Part shown: positions 15,922-24,735 of the stretch, piece after piece
Layout: each line of letters starts with the position of its first letter
How positions within the stretch are numbered: position 1 is the first letter of the stretch
Assembly (NCBI RefSeq): GCF_026262505.1
Contig: NC_067207.1
Location: forward strand, 34,316,082-34,380,081
Source of the DNA: Trichomonas vaginalis G3
Lineage: Eukaryota; Parabasalia; Trichomonadida; Trichomonadidae
DNA: 64,000 nucleotides
Direction: 5' to 3'
Notes under the pieces: model-generated
Seen by the model: the letters and a program-made list of their open reading frames with translations, nothing else
Databases searched by the model: none
What the model was told of the DNA's origin: nothing
Program-made: the position numbers and the translations under genes

Positions 15922-16816
15922 ATGTCAACAACAGAGAACACAACAACAGTTATAGTCCATGAAGCTATAAATGAAGAATATGAGTACATACAGTTTAACA
16001 AACAACTCCGTCTCATTCGTTCGGTCAAAGACGATATGTACCAAATGCAAAGTATTTTGACAGCATGTTTTGCTCCAGATACTAAGAAACCACAAGACTG
16101 GTTTAGGAACCAAAGCACTATTGAACTATTAAATGAAGCTGAAAATTCGACTACGGATTTTTTCGTAGTCGCAAAAACTCGAGTAAGTAAAAAACCCCAG
16201 TCGCCAAAACTCTATGAAAACAGTGAAGAACAGCGAGTAAGTAAAAAACCCCAGTCGCCAAAACTCTATGAAAATCGTGAAAAATTGCCAAACGGTTTGA
16301 GAGGATATTATGTACATAGACTTCTTGTAAATGCTGTTGCAATGTGGGCTTCGCCTCGTTATGCTTGGTATATTTACAGACTTCTTGACGAAATTCATAG
16401 ACAAGAACGTGAAGAGATGGAAAACAAGCTTGAAGCAAAAGACAAAAAACATTCAGAAAAGAATACCACGTTCGGTACCAAAAGGAAAGGAAAAGAACTA
16501 TAAGTATATGATTTATACTGAAGAGATGGAAAATGAAGAAGATAAAGATATGGTTATGTTGCATTTAGTCAGAAGAAACAACAAGAGCTTTTACGACCTT
16601 GCTAAGATTTACAAATCTGACAGAAATTGGTTCTATCGCGAAAACTTACCGATTTCAATGACCCCAAATGAAGATGTGAAACAAATAGTTCAAGATACGT
16701 TACCTCAAACACACTATGATATGAAAGGTTGTACAATACTTACATTCAAAGAAGATTTGCCATTGTTAAAGGAAAAAATAACAGAGTATTTTGACAACTT
16801 CAAACAAGTAGAGTAA
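15922..16816 (+). pseudogene. KilA-N domain DNA-binding protein, one frameshift
   Basis: The ATG at 15922 follows the T-rich leader; upstream in-frame codons belong to the leader. Frame 1 runs to 16503 (193 residues) and shows the KilA-N fold signature seen in large DNA viruses and Mavericks: IQFNKQLRLIRSVKDDMYQM (23-42), KKPQDWFRNQSTIELL (55-70), LPNGLRGYYVHRLLVNAVA (122-140) and MWASPRYAWYIYRLLDEI (141-158). Between 87 and 119 the fold is interrupted by two tandem 18-residue repeats (RVSKKPQSPKLYENSEEQ). A coiled tail follows. A shift between about 16450 and 16500 moves the frame; 16500-16816 completes the C-terminal domain (LHLVRRNNKSFYDLAKIYKS). KilA-N proteins bind DNA; its target is unknown. 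Confidence 0.8.
16180..16287 (+). repeat. 54-bp tandem repeat inside the KilA-N gene (2 units)
   Basis: Two in-frame units of 54 bp (CGAGTAAGTAAAAAACCCCA through GTGAAGAACAG). Related pieces lie upstream at about 15735-15850. The repeat follows an 8-bp-stem hairpin, CGACTACG/CGTAGTCG, at 16148-16171. Confidence 0.8.
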
Positions 16817-16825
16817 ATGAACTCT

Positions 16826-16900
16826 TTATTTTTCAAGCTTGACTTCAGATGGCTCAAGTAGCTCAATTAGGTAAATTGCCTCGTCAAATCCTTCTGGCAT
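16826..16900 (-). CDS. Cassette 2 minus-strand gene, short (24 aa)
   Basis: MPEGFDEAIYLIELLEPSEV, then K-L-E-K and stop. It shares (D/F)DEA(V/I)YLIE with the start of the cassette 1 gene at 13098 but stops after 24 codons, so it is a truncated relative. Frames reading leftward through the minisatellite toward this ATG are repeat artefacts. Its 3' end carries the 18-bp direct repeat ATTTTTCAAGCTTGACTT, which is also found at the ATPase end. Confidence 0.45.
   Translation of the reverse strand: MPEGFDEAIYLIELLEPSEVKLEK
16828..16845 (+). repeat. 18-bp direct repeat flanking cassette 2, left copy
   Basis: ATTTTTCAAGCTTGACTT, repeated exactly at 17321-17338, 493 bp away. The pair brackets the minus gene, minisatellite and PKPEEP gene of cassette 2. 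Confidence 0.8.
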
Positions 16901-16907
16901 TCCGAGT

Positions 16908-17222
16908 CCTTCCTTCCGACAGGAAAAAATTTTCCCGACAACTGGAAAAAAATTTCCTTCCGACAGGAAAAAATTTTCTAGTTGTCCGTCCGTAAACCAT
17001 TCAAATTTTCGAAAATTGAGAACTTTTTGGTCGAACTTCAGAAAAAGTTTTTCCTTCCGACAGGAAAAAATTTTCCCGACAACTGGAAAAAATTTTCCCG
17101 ACAACTGGAAAAAAATTTCCTTCCGACAGGAAAAGTTTTTCCTTCCGACAGGAAAGGTTTTTCCTTCCGACAGGAAAGGTTTTTCCATCCGACAAGAAAA
17201 AATTTTCCTTCCGACAGGACAC
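16908..17222. repeat. 22-bp hairpin minisatellite in cassette 2
   Basis: Repeats of a unit of about 22 bp, TTTTTCCTTCCGACAGGAAAGG, alternating with CCCGACAACTGGAAAAAATT variants. Each unit is self-complementary (TTTTCC or CCTTCC against GGAAAA). A non-repeat island lies at about 16983-17045. The sequence is unrelated to the cassette 1 minisatellite, but it has the same unit length and the same place between the same two divergent gene types. Confidence 0.9.
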
Positions 17223-17228
17223 AAACAG

Positions 17229-17306
17229 ATGACTGACGTTCCTCTTCCTGAATGCCTTCCAAAGCCAGAAGAACCGACAGCCCCAGCACCACAACAGACT
17301 TACTAA
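17229..17306 (+). CDS. Cassette 2 PKPEEP gene, short (25 aa)
   Basis: MTDVPLPECLPKPEEPTAPA and five more residues to a stop. It is clearly related to the N-terminus of the 110-residue protein at 13498 (MSDVPPTQSIPKPEEPKAPA) but ends before any Pro/Tyr-rich region. It starts directly after the minisatellite, as its relative does. It may be a truncated copy or a minimal allele. Confidence 0.5.
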   Translation: MTDVPLPECLPKPEEPTAPAPQQTY

Positions 17307-17320
17307 GACTAAACACTTAC

Positions 17321-17338
17321 ATTTTTCAAGCTTGACTT
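17321..17338 (+). repeat. 18-bp direct repeat flanking cassette 2, right copy
   Basis: Exact match to 16828-16845. It covers the last codons and stop of the ATPase gene (minus strand), so the repeat could stem from duplication of the ATPase end during cassette insertion. Confidence 0.8.
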
Positions 17339-18202
17339 TTTACAATTTGAACTTTGTTTGCGTAGATATGAATTCTGAAAGAAGTATGAGGGTCTTGTAT
17401 GACTTTGTACTTCTCCCATAGTTCATGTCTGTCAAACTTACCTGCCATGGACTCTTTCATAAGTTCCATGAAATCGTCTTCGGACAATCCGGGGAAAAGT
17501 ATAATGTCAGTAAGTATTCTTTTAACATCCTTACTTAAACTCTTTGCTGTCTGTACACAAATGACAACTGAGATGTTAAAGTGTCTGAGCTTCTTGAGAA
17601 TTCGACACATGTCTTGTTCTCTGTTCTTTAACAAAGGATGAGAAGCGAAATCATCTAAAATAAGAAGACACCTATGAGGGTATGTCTTCCAATCGTAAGA
17701 TTGCAATTTCTTCGAAATGTATTCTATCTCTTTCTGTTTGTTTCTGAAGTGTTTCTTCTCTAATATTCTCTGCATTTCCTCATTAGGGTCTTTGAACTTA
17801 GAATTTATATACTCATTTATAGCATTATACTTCAAAACTCTTCTTTGGTACTTCTTTATCCAATCTAACAACTCAGTATCCTTTATACATACTAACTTAG
17901 ACTTCTTTATAATATCTTTGAACGAATTGACGGTTTGGTCAAATTGACCAGAAGTCGAACAAATAACAACTAACTCATAGAATGGGTTCTTCTCATCTAG
18001 TTCTTGTTGTTGTGCAGCCATTTTAAGATAAGTGAAAGTCTTACCCGACCCAGGTGGTGCAATTAGACCTGTTATACCATTCTGAGCAAATAAGAACTTG
18101 TCATGTATAGGCTTTATCTGAGCATTTTCTAACTTTCTCTTGTTCTTATTTAAAAACATTCTCAAATTTCTTGTCAATGTCAGCAAACTTTTTTTCTAAC
18201 AT
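17326..18202 (-). CDS. Packaging-type ATPase (A32/FtsK-HerA-like)
   Basis: A P-loop ATPase like the genome-packaging enzymes of Polintons and large DNA viruses. The open frame (17326-18186) gives 286 residues by reading from a TTG. Walker A is APPGSGKT (43-50), Walker B LLILDDF (174-180), and a sensor-like Gln follows in ICVQTAKSL (209-217). The natural start is uncertain. An ATG at 18202 begins MLEKKFADIDKKFENVFK in the neighbouring frame and stops at once, which suggests a one-base shift near 18155. An in-frame ATG at 18159 is the alternative. The family normally couples ATP hydrolysis to DNA entry into capsids. It is convergent with cassette 2 and divergent from the gene at 18239. Confidence 0.85.
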
Positions 18203-18238
18203 ATTTTTAGAAAAATTAAAATTTTTATCTTTTAGAAA

Positions 18239-18692
18239 ATGTCTAGCGATTTCGCTATCTATATTCGAGACAAGCTTTTCGACAGCAAAACATCTGTCGA
18301 CCATAAAATCTTACATAGTGTAAACAAGAAAGGTGAATTTGTTCTAAAGTTCTGTTTCTGGGAATATGACAAGAACCATAAAACATTAAGCAGAGCAGTC
18401 TTAAAATTTGTCAATGACAGACTTGTTGACAGAGATGACACCGATTGGAAAGATGAAGTCCAACAAAAGTTCTTAGAATGCAAAGAAGACACATGCGCTG
18501 TTCTTGAAGATGAAATAGAAAACAGAATAGATGAGCTATTAAAGGACAAAAGAACTTTTACATAAATATGGTTCGGAGAAATTTGACATAACTCCACCAG
18601 AAAAGAAGAAGAGAGAAAAGAAAGAAAAGAAAGTAGAAGAAGAGAAGAAAGAACCAGAGCCAGTTCCAGAGAAAAAGAAATTTGACATGTAA
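18239..18692 (+). CDS. Maverick hypothetical protein with Lys/Glu tail, one frameshift
   Basis: The first frame, 18239-18565, encodes 108 residues (MSSDFAIYIRDKLFDSKTSV; FCFWEYDKNHKTLSRAVLKF; acidic helical end EDEIENRIDELLKD). The next frame continues without a stop to TAA at 18690-18692 with a Lys/Glu/Pro-rich tail (PPEKKKREKKEKKVEEEKK) ending KKKFDM, so a single shift near 18560 probably splits one gene of about 150 residues. No family is recognised. It is divergent from the ATPase, sharing the T/A-rich gap 18203-18238. Confidence 0.55.
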
Positions 18693-18708
18693 AAATAAAA
18701 TTTTATTT

Positions 18709-18942
18709 TTAGAACATTTCTGGGTCAATGTCAATGTTCTCTTCCTCTTTAGGAGTAAACACCGGCTTAGACTCTAAAATCTTTTTACCCAATTTACCTT
18801 GAACTTCTACAACTTTAGACTCATAATATTCATAGTCGTCTGTCTTCTTTGGTTCATAAGGTATAACAAGTTTGTATGCTTTGCCTTCTTTAAGAGATGA
18901 ATATATAGCGTCTATAATTTCGATGAAAATGCTAAAAATCAC
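18709..18942 (-). pseudogene. 3' part of a Maverick small gene, cut at a junction
   Basis: A 77-codon frame. The C-terminal 62 residues (DAIYSSLKEGKAYKLVIPYE; EVQGKLGKKILESKP; PKEEENIDIDPEMF) look like real protein. The first 15 are encoded by DNA that, read on the plus strand, is the end of a different gene (see 18919-18993). The true N-terminus was therefore probably lost where two sequences were joined near 18915. No function is recognised. Confidence 0.45.
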
Positions 18943-18993
18943 TTCATGAACAAATACAGGAAAATAATAGATTCAAAAGTTCCAGCAAAATAA
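18919..18993 (+). pseudogene. 3' end of an unrelated plus-strand gene at the junction
   Basis: Plus-strand codons read FDENAKNHFMNKYRKIIDSK, then V-P-A-K and TAA at 18991. The start of this gene is absent, since sequence left of about 18915 belongs to the minus-strand gene. It marks the other side of the junction. Everything to the right is indel-rich. Confidence 0.4.
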
Positions 18994-19027
18994 AAGTTTA
19001 AAATATATTTTTTTTATTCGAATATAA

Positions 19028-20340
19028 ATGAGAAGACGTTTCACCTAGTCAAAAGAAACACTAACGCAAAAGCAGAGATTACGGATGGTTATACGTAAAT
19101 GATGATAAATCACGACATTATTAAATGTTAAGTAATGTTAGTCCTGAATTAACAAGGTCAGCAACTCAACCAAATTATATTAACTCGTGACTTACCGAAG
19201 AATGAGGAAGAGCAAAAAAAAGAAGATGGGACCCAATCATTTATCTGAACTGGTAAAAGAACCTGTGAAATCCCCACTTATCCAACATAACCCAGCACCA
19301 CTTGATAAACCCAGGAATCTACGATTACAGTCGCAATGCGCCATATAAAATAGACATTAATTCTGAATTAATGAAAATTTACCGGTGATATAATAACTGA
19401 TAATTATGATTCAATAATAAATTTAATTGGACCAATCTGGTTTAATTATTTTACCTTATGAATCATTAATTCACATTATGCCCATTCTTTGTGATGTTCA
19501 AGATTCAGACGTTAAAATTCAATTTTCATAGATGATGAGGTTTCATGCTGCGGAACAGTTGCAAAAATAAATCCTATAAAGATATTAGCACAATTAAGAT
19601 ATCAAAGAACGGAACAACAACTGAACTTCATTTAACATATAATGATATTTATAATAAAATAGTTGATGAATATAAAATATCACTTGAAAAATTCTTTGTT
19701 AAGGCTATTTAATATTCAAGCATTAACATTATCGAATAATAATCCTTTGAATCATAACATAATAATTAGACCTTTTCACCAGTTTCTATTTTATTCTTTT
19801 GTTCCCCACACTATCGGATCGGTCATTGTAATTGTTTTGTTATAGATTGCAGCTTTATCCTTTAACTTCAATCTTTTTTCCATGGGGATAATTTTAAAAC
19901 AAAATTCCAAAAAATTCGATATTCAATCTGTCATATTTTAATCTATCAATTACATTTTTAATACCATCTGAAAAATCTTATGAAATGGTCATTATATGGG
20001 TTTGATTGAAAACTAAATTTGAATGAAGTGAAATATAACCCCGAATGATGAATATGACATCGACTCATATTTTCTGAAAACACTAAAATTTATAACACTG
20101 AAAATGAATTTCTTATTCGTTGAATTTATGAATCTTGGTAATCTATTCTAGTTTTATTTATCAACTGGAAACATAACGCTTTACCATATTTTTAATCGTA
20201 ATAAATAAATGTCAATTATCAATATTATTTTCGAATAATAACTTGAATTAAATTAAGCAGTTACGAATTTAATAATGTTACTTCTCGTTTCTTGTGAGTG
20301 GTAAATTTTAATCCCAATTCTTTTAGACGCCTTCAGATTA
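19028..20340 (+). pseudogene. Frame-broken Maverick-like gene(s), unidentified
   Basis: An ATG at 19028 follows the AT-rich leader style (AAATATATTTTTTTTATTC). Protein-like stretches occur in shifting plus frames: NYDSIINLIGPIWFNYF (about 19410-19460), DDEVSCCGTVAKINPIKI (about 19533-19585) and KISKNGTTTELHLTYNDIYN (about 19595-19655). A longer open frame is 19663-19845. Spacing and composition suit a structural protein. The identity is unknown, and a capsid protein here is not excluded. Confidence 0.35.
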
Positions 20341-21170
20341 TATATATTTAATTAAAGATGACTTGAGCGCATAGCGCGGGTCGTAGACCTATAAACTATA
20401 TATGTTATATAAATCAATGTGATAACGAAATGGGATTAACACATTTTAAGATTATTTAAAATGAATCGATTTATCGTATGTAATGAAGAAAATTTAAATC
20501 AAAACCTTGAATAAACTTTTTTAACTTGAATGAAAATAAATTAACCTTATAAAATTTCCGGCGCTGAAAATAAATTTTGTAGCTCTCATCTTCGTTATTG
20601 TTGGGGATATTAAATTTTGAAAAAGATGTTGGGGATGTTTGTATTCTGACACTGGTTCAATTTCATTTTAATCAAAATGTGATAAAGTTAATACCCCGAT
20701 CGAGATTTTCAGCATCAAAACATTAGACGGCCGTGAAAACCTTAGCCCATCAATTACAAAACATTTTATTCCACAACTAAACATATTTTTCTTTATCATC
20801 ATCCGTTTAAATTATCCGGGAATTCATTATTCTTCAATTCAGGATAAGATTTATCAAATATTAAATTTAGAATAAACTGACACTATTTGATTGTGATTTA
20901 GGAATTTATGAATGAAATATTATGGCAATTTCAAATAGAAAAAATACCTGATGAGATAACAGATTAAATATTTATGTTTAAATCGTAATAATGATTAACA
21001 CGCAACCACAGACCATTACAGTAGCCATATATGCATATAATTCATAAGACCGCAGAACAAACGCAAATGTTGAAAATAATGGAGATTTGGAGATAGTATG
21101 GGAAAAATGACCATTTGCGAAATTCGTTTTGAAGGTGGTGCAGTGATATCAAATATAAAAGAAATTTTAT
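20341..21170 (+). other. Indel-rich region, coding trace only
   Basis: No intact gene. Weak plus-strand traces such as KINFVALIFVIVGDI (about 20570) suggest another broken gene. At 20366-20391 is a GC-rich double hairpin, GCGC-ATA-GCGC followed by GGTC-GTA-GACC. Confidence 0.3.
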
Positions 21171-22945
21171 TTATGAATTTCAAAAATTAAAGGAATAACG
21201 GATGATAATACATCATTCCGTCACAGAAGAAACAAAGATATTACCACATTTAAATGCATTTCCTAAAGTTTTTGAAGATGGAAGATTTAATGTAAAAATG
21301 AGGAATTCATAAAATGAGGTTCCTAAAATGACATAATTGAGAAGCAGATAAAGGAATATGTTAAGAGATGAGTACAAAGAAAGCCAGATATATCATTTGT
21401 TAACGAATTGAGTTAGCAAGGAAAGCAAGATAAAACTTATGTTTAGAACGATAGTAGCAAAAAAGGCAGATAAAACTTAATATGTAACGATGAGTTAGCA
21501 AACGATAAGGCAGATAAAACTTATGTTAAATCGATGAGTTTAGCAAAGAAGGCAAGATAAGGGACTTGTTGGGCTAGTGATTAATGAAGAAGGCAAGCAT
21601 AAGGAATATGTTAATGAAGAAAGATAATGAAATTATAGAAAGGGTGATTATGGTATCATGAACGGACATCGAAGATCTTAAAACTAAAGCTGATTATCAG
21701 GATGGGTTTCAGAAGATGTTTAGACCTTAAAGAGATAAACTTATGTTAAGCAATTGAGTTAGGGAGAAGCAGATATATCATTTGTTGAACGATGAAGTTA
21801 GGCAAAGAACGCAGATAAAACTTAATGTTAACGATGAGTTGAGCAAAGAAGCAGTATATCATTTGTTAACGATGAGTTAGCAAAGAAAAGCAGATATACA
21901 ATTGTTAACGGAAATATACCAAAGTTTAAGTTAGGAACAAAAAAAATATTGAAACTATTGTTTGCGGATTTTTCTATCGATGAAGAAAATAAATATTTTA
22001 GATGGGAGTTTGTACATCCTTTAAAAAATGGTATACGGTGTAAACTCATTCCGAAAAATAACAATGAAATGTATGTAGGCTATATAAAGAAATGGCCACA
22101 ATTAAGATTCCATTAGAGCAACAACTGCTACTTAAACATTATATGGAGAGCGAACAAAAGAAATATTTGAAGTTTATGAAATGACGGATATGACATTGTC
22201 TACGCAGCCTCCAGCACCATATTATTATGACTATGGTGTGTGAGCACAAAATGCAGATAGACCCAAAAAGCAAACATTGAATATTTAGATTATTATGATA
22301 TAAAAGATATAATCAATAGAAAAAACGAGAATAGTATAATATTATGAAGTGAAAAAATAAATATTATAGTCAAATTTTACACTACCCTGAAAACATAAGA
22401 TTATATATACAAAAATATTCTGACAAACCAGAAGAAACCGAAATAGTTTCCACTATATTTTAAAGTTCAAAAGAGACAATCCTATAATGTCTCATATGTT
22501 TGATTTAATGAACGCCAGTTAGAGTTCTATTTATAGCATCTATGGAAGGACAGAGGTCCTCAGGATAATGTTTGGTGTTGGTGCATGGGAACAAATAGTT
22601 CGACAGGTTTTTTGTATTGTGCAAACTCTTCAAAGGAAACAGGGGAAGTAAAACACGATTTCGGGTGAAAATTTACCTGCACATAGTCACTACATAGATT
22701 TAAGCTAATCTCAAGCAGGTTTGGCATAAGCATAGATATTGGGATTGGTCAGCAATGACAAAAGGTAAAGGATATGATGTTGAAGATGATGTTAAGTTTG
22801 CTATAAATTGTTAGCTGGATGACACTCAGGGAGAAGGAAACCATACACATCGCGTTTCAGGATATACGCAACAACAGGTACAAAGTAAAAGATACATGCC
22901 ACCTTTATGACTTAGTTACGCATGGTATAAGAGTAATGAATTCAG
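21171..22945 (+). pseudogene. Second tail-fibre gene with expanded KADKTYV repeats, indel-riddled
   Basis: From about 21900 the sequence follows the fibre gene at 5586-7259 almost base for base with scattered indels, including the NPVGSIY collar region and the terminal MPPYMT segment near 22895. Upstream, the His-Thr-His repeats of that gene are replaced by a longer array, about 21330-21910, of 39-bp units coding ADKTYVNDELAKK. The end is extended past the usual Tyr-Arg-Ile-Ala. Unlike the other copies, it is followed by a KilA-N gene, not an integrase. It is therefore a distinct fibre allele or element. Confidence 0.7.
21330..21910 (+). repeat. 39-bp coding tandem array (ADKTYVNDELAKK units)
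   Basis: Roughly a dozen degenerate 39-bp units, GCAGATAAAACTTATGTTAA followed by CGATGAGTTAGCAAAGAAG, disturbed by single-base indels. The 13-residue unit is a coiled-coil or shaft-type repeat of phage fibres. Confidence 0.7.
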
Positions 22946-22969
22946 TCCAAAAATTAATTAATTTCATAG

Positions 22970-23440
22970 TTTTTAAAAAATTATTTTTATTTATTTTTTT
23001 ATTTTGATGTAAGAACAGTAATTCGGTCGAAGCCACAGACGTTCACAACAATCTAAATGGCGAAACTTCACAAAAGGCACTTATAATGGTATTGAATCTT
23101 ACGTAGAGACAAGGATGGTTAATTAATGCAAACAAAGATGGCAAGAGAAACGGGAAGGTTAAACCATTTAAACAGATTCTCAATTAGTACTGAAAATGCA
23201 GGAAATCTTGAGTTTTGGATGAACGAATACGGTGGAGCAAAAAATGGCTCGACCACTCAAAACAAGCATTTTATGAGCTTAAAGGGCGTTATGATGAATT
23301 CAAAGGTATTTACATACATGCTGACCTCGTTCATGTTTGTTGCTGAATTGTGGGCTCTGTAAAAGTATGCATTTAATCATTCTGTTGTCGATAACTGGCA
23401 TAGTAAGAAATTAGTGTTACAATAAATGTAAGACTCCTGA
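22970..23440 (+). pseudogene. Second KilA-N domain gene, indel-riddled
   Basis: Begins with the T-rich leader at 22975-23015. Broken frames then read a KilA-N domain of a different subtype from the gene at 15922: ESYVETRDG, NANKMARETGRLNHLNR, then YELKGRYDEFKG, IYIHADLVH and VAE-W plus KYAF near 23330-23375. The longest open piece is 23126-23362. KilA-N proteins bind DNA and are common in Mavericks and large DNA viruses. Confidence 0.65.
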
Positions 23441-23454
23441 AGGCGGTTTTAAAG

Positions 23455-23778
23455 CGAATAACATCTTTCCGAAAGTTTTGATAAAATGTATTTTCTAACT
23501 GTTTCTTTAAGTTCATCATTTGTAGGCGATTTTACTTGAATCACATCTAAATCGTTAAATTTGATATTTATTACTAATATAAGGCCAATAACCAGGTTTT
23601 ATCTTCACTCTTCTCCATCATGTTTGAGGTAGTTATTGTAATCAATCCTGTTTTCACCAATTCTTTCTTTCGTTGAGGGTTTTAGTTTCTGGCCACACAC
23701 TAATTCCTCAGCTAATGAATCAAAATGATATTTCATTCAAAACCGATATAGTTGCTTGTTGTGTTTGTTGCTGTCATT
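23455..23778 (-). pseudogene. Unidentified minus-strand gene, frame-broken
   Basis: A likely start at 23778 (MTATNTTSNYIGFE) follows, on the minus strand, the leader AAAGTTAGTTTTAAAATTAA. Later pieces in other frames read SLAEELVCGQKLKPSTKERI and VKSPTNDELKETVRKYILSK. The amino-acid composition is protein-like. No family is recognised. Confidence 0.4.
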
Positions 23779-23835
23779 TATATTAGGAATAAAAAAATAA
23801 ATTAATTTTAAAACTAACTTTTATTTTGGACTGCA

Positions 23836-24215
23836 ATCATACTTTTCCTGTACTGTTGTCAAAAATGTCATGTTGTCTCATTTTTCAGAGAAGTTAAAAT
23901 GACCTGGTAGCACATGGTAACATGGTAGCAACTTCAGTTCTCAACTAATTAATGTCATAACTACGTCCTCCTGAACTGTTTTGTCAAAATGTAATGTTGT
24001 CTCATTTTTTTTCAGAGAATGTTAAAATGACGCTGGTAGCAAACAATGTAACATGGTAGCACAGCTTCAGTCTTTCAATAATTAATTCATAACTACCTTT
24101 CCTCCGACTGTTGTTCAAAATGTCATGTTGGTCTCATTTTTTCAGAGAAGTTTAAAATGACCTGGTAGCACATGTAACATGGTAGCACCTTCCAGTTCTT
24201 CATAAATTAATTAAT
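23836..24215. repeat. Three tandem units of about 125 bp
   Basis: Three head-to-tail copies with the landmarks TGTCATGTTGTCTCATTTTT, AAAATGACCTGGTAGCACAT, AACATGGTAGCA and a TAATTAATT end. Copy starts are near 23840, 23960 and 24090. Units differ mainly by single-base indels. They lie between divergent gene starts at 23778 and 24279, the same kind of position held by the 22-bp minisatellites of copy A. Confidence 0.75.
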
Positions 24216-24278
24216 TATTGAATAAACCTGAAAAATTCACGGATAAAATAAGTGATAACAATTTTTATTTTATCATAA

Positions 24279-24480
24279 ATGAATACCCCCACAAGTGCAA
24301 ATTACCCCACGAATCATAACAAGGGCGAGGAAATGATAAAAATGATGCAGAACAATGTTAAAAATAACAAACCACTAAAAATTGAGAAAATGTTGGTTAT
24401 GCAGTAATGATGGAAAGAGAGATGTTGTCGAAGAAGGAATAAAAATTAAATTGGATTGAGTTAAAATTCATACTTTATTA
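24279..24480 (+). pseudogene. Short unidentified plus-strand gene
   Basis: An ATG at 24279 follows AACAATTTTTATTTTATCAT, an element-style leader. The first frame reads MNTPTSANYPTNHNKGEEMI, then KMMQNN and NNKPLKIEKMLVM before a stop that may come from an indel. No family is recognised. Confidence 0.35.
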
Positions 24481-24735
24481 AATTCATCTTCTTCCAATCA
24501 ATTTATTTATTCTATTAATTCTTTATTTTTTGCTGTCACTCAGTTTAAGATTGACCGGTAAGTTTCTTAATTTTTCGATTATTTCTTTTCCTCCGTCTTA
24601 TCGTTTCAACGCGACTAACGCAATTGTGGCTTCTTTTTTGTAATAGCAATATTCTTTGATTTAAATTGCTTGTTTAGTTTCTTTTATATTCATCGTCGGA
24701 CCTCTTGACTGCTTCGTTGTCCAACTCAATTTCTT
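24481..24735 (-). pseudogene. Unidentified minus-strand gene, frame-broken
   Basis: Minus-strand pieces read ATIALVALKR, then EIIEKLRNLPVNLKLSDSKK, with a start near 24700. The gene is convergent with the short gene at 24279. No family is recognised. Confidence 0.3.

Noticed and set aside
16826-17316. Frames through the second minisatellite (FFLSEGK / FPTGKNFPD repeats) as proteins
   Set aside because: Present in several frames on both strands, purely from the 22-bp repeat.
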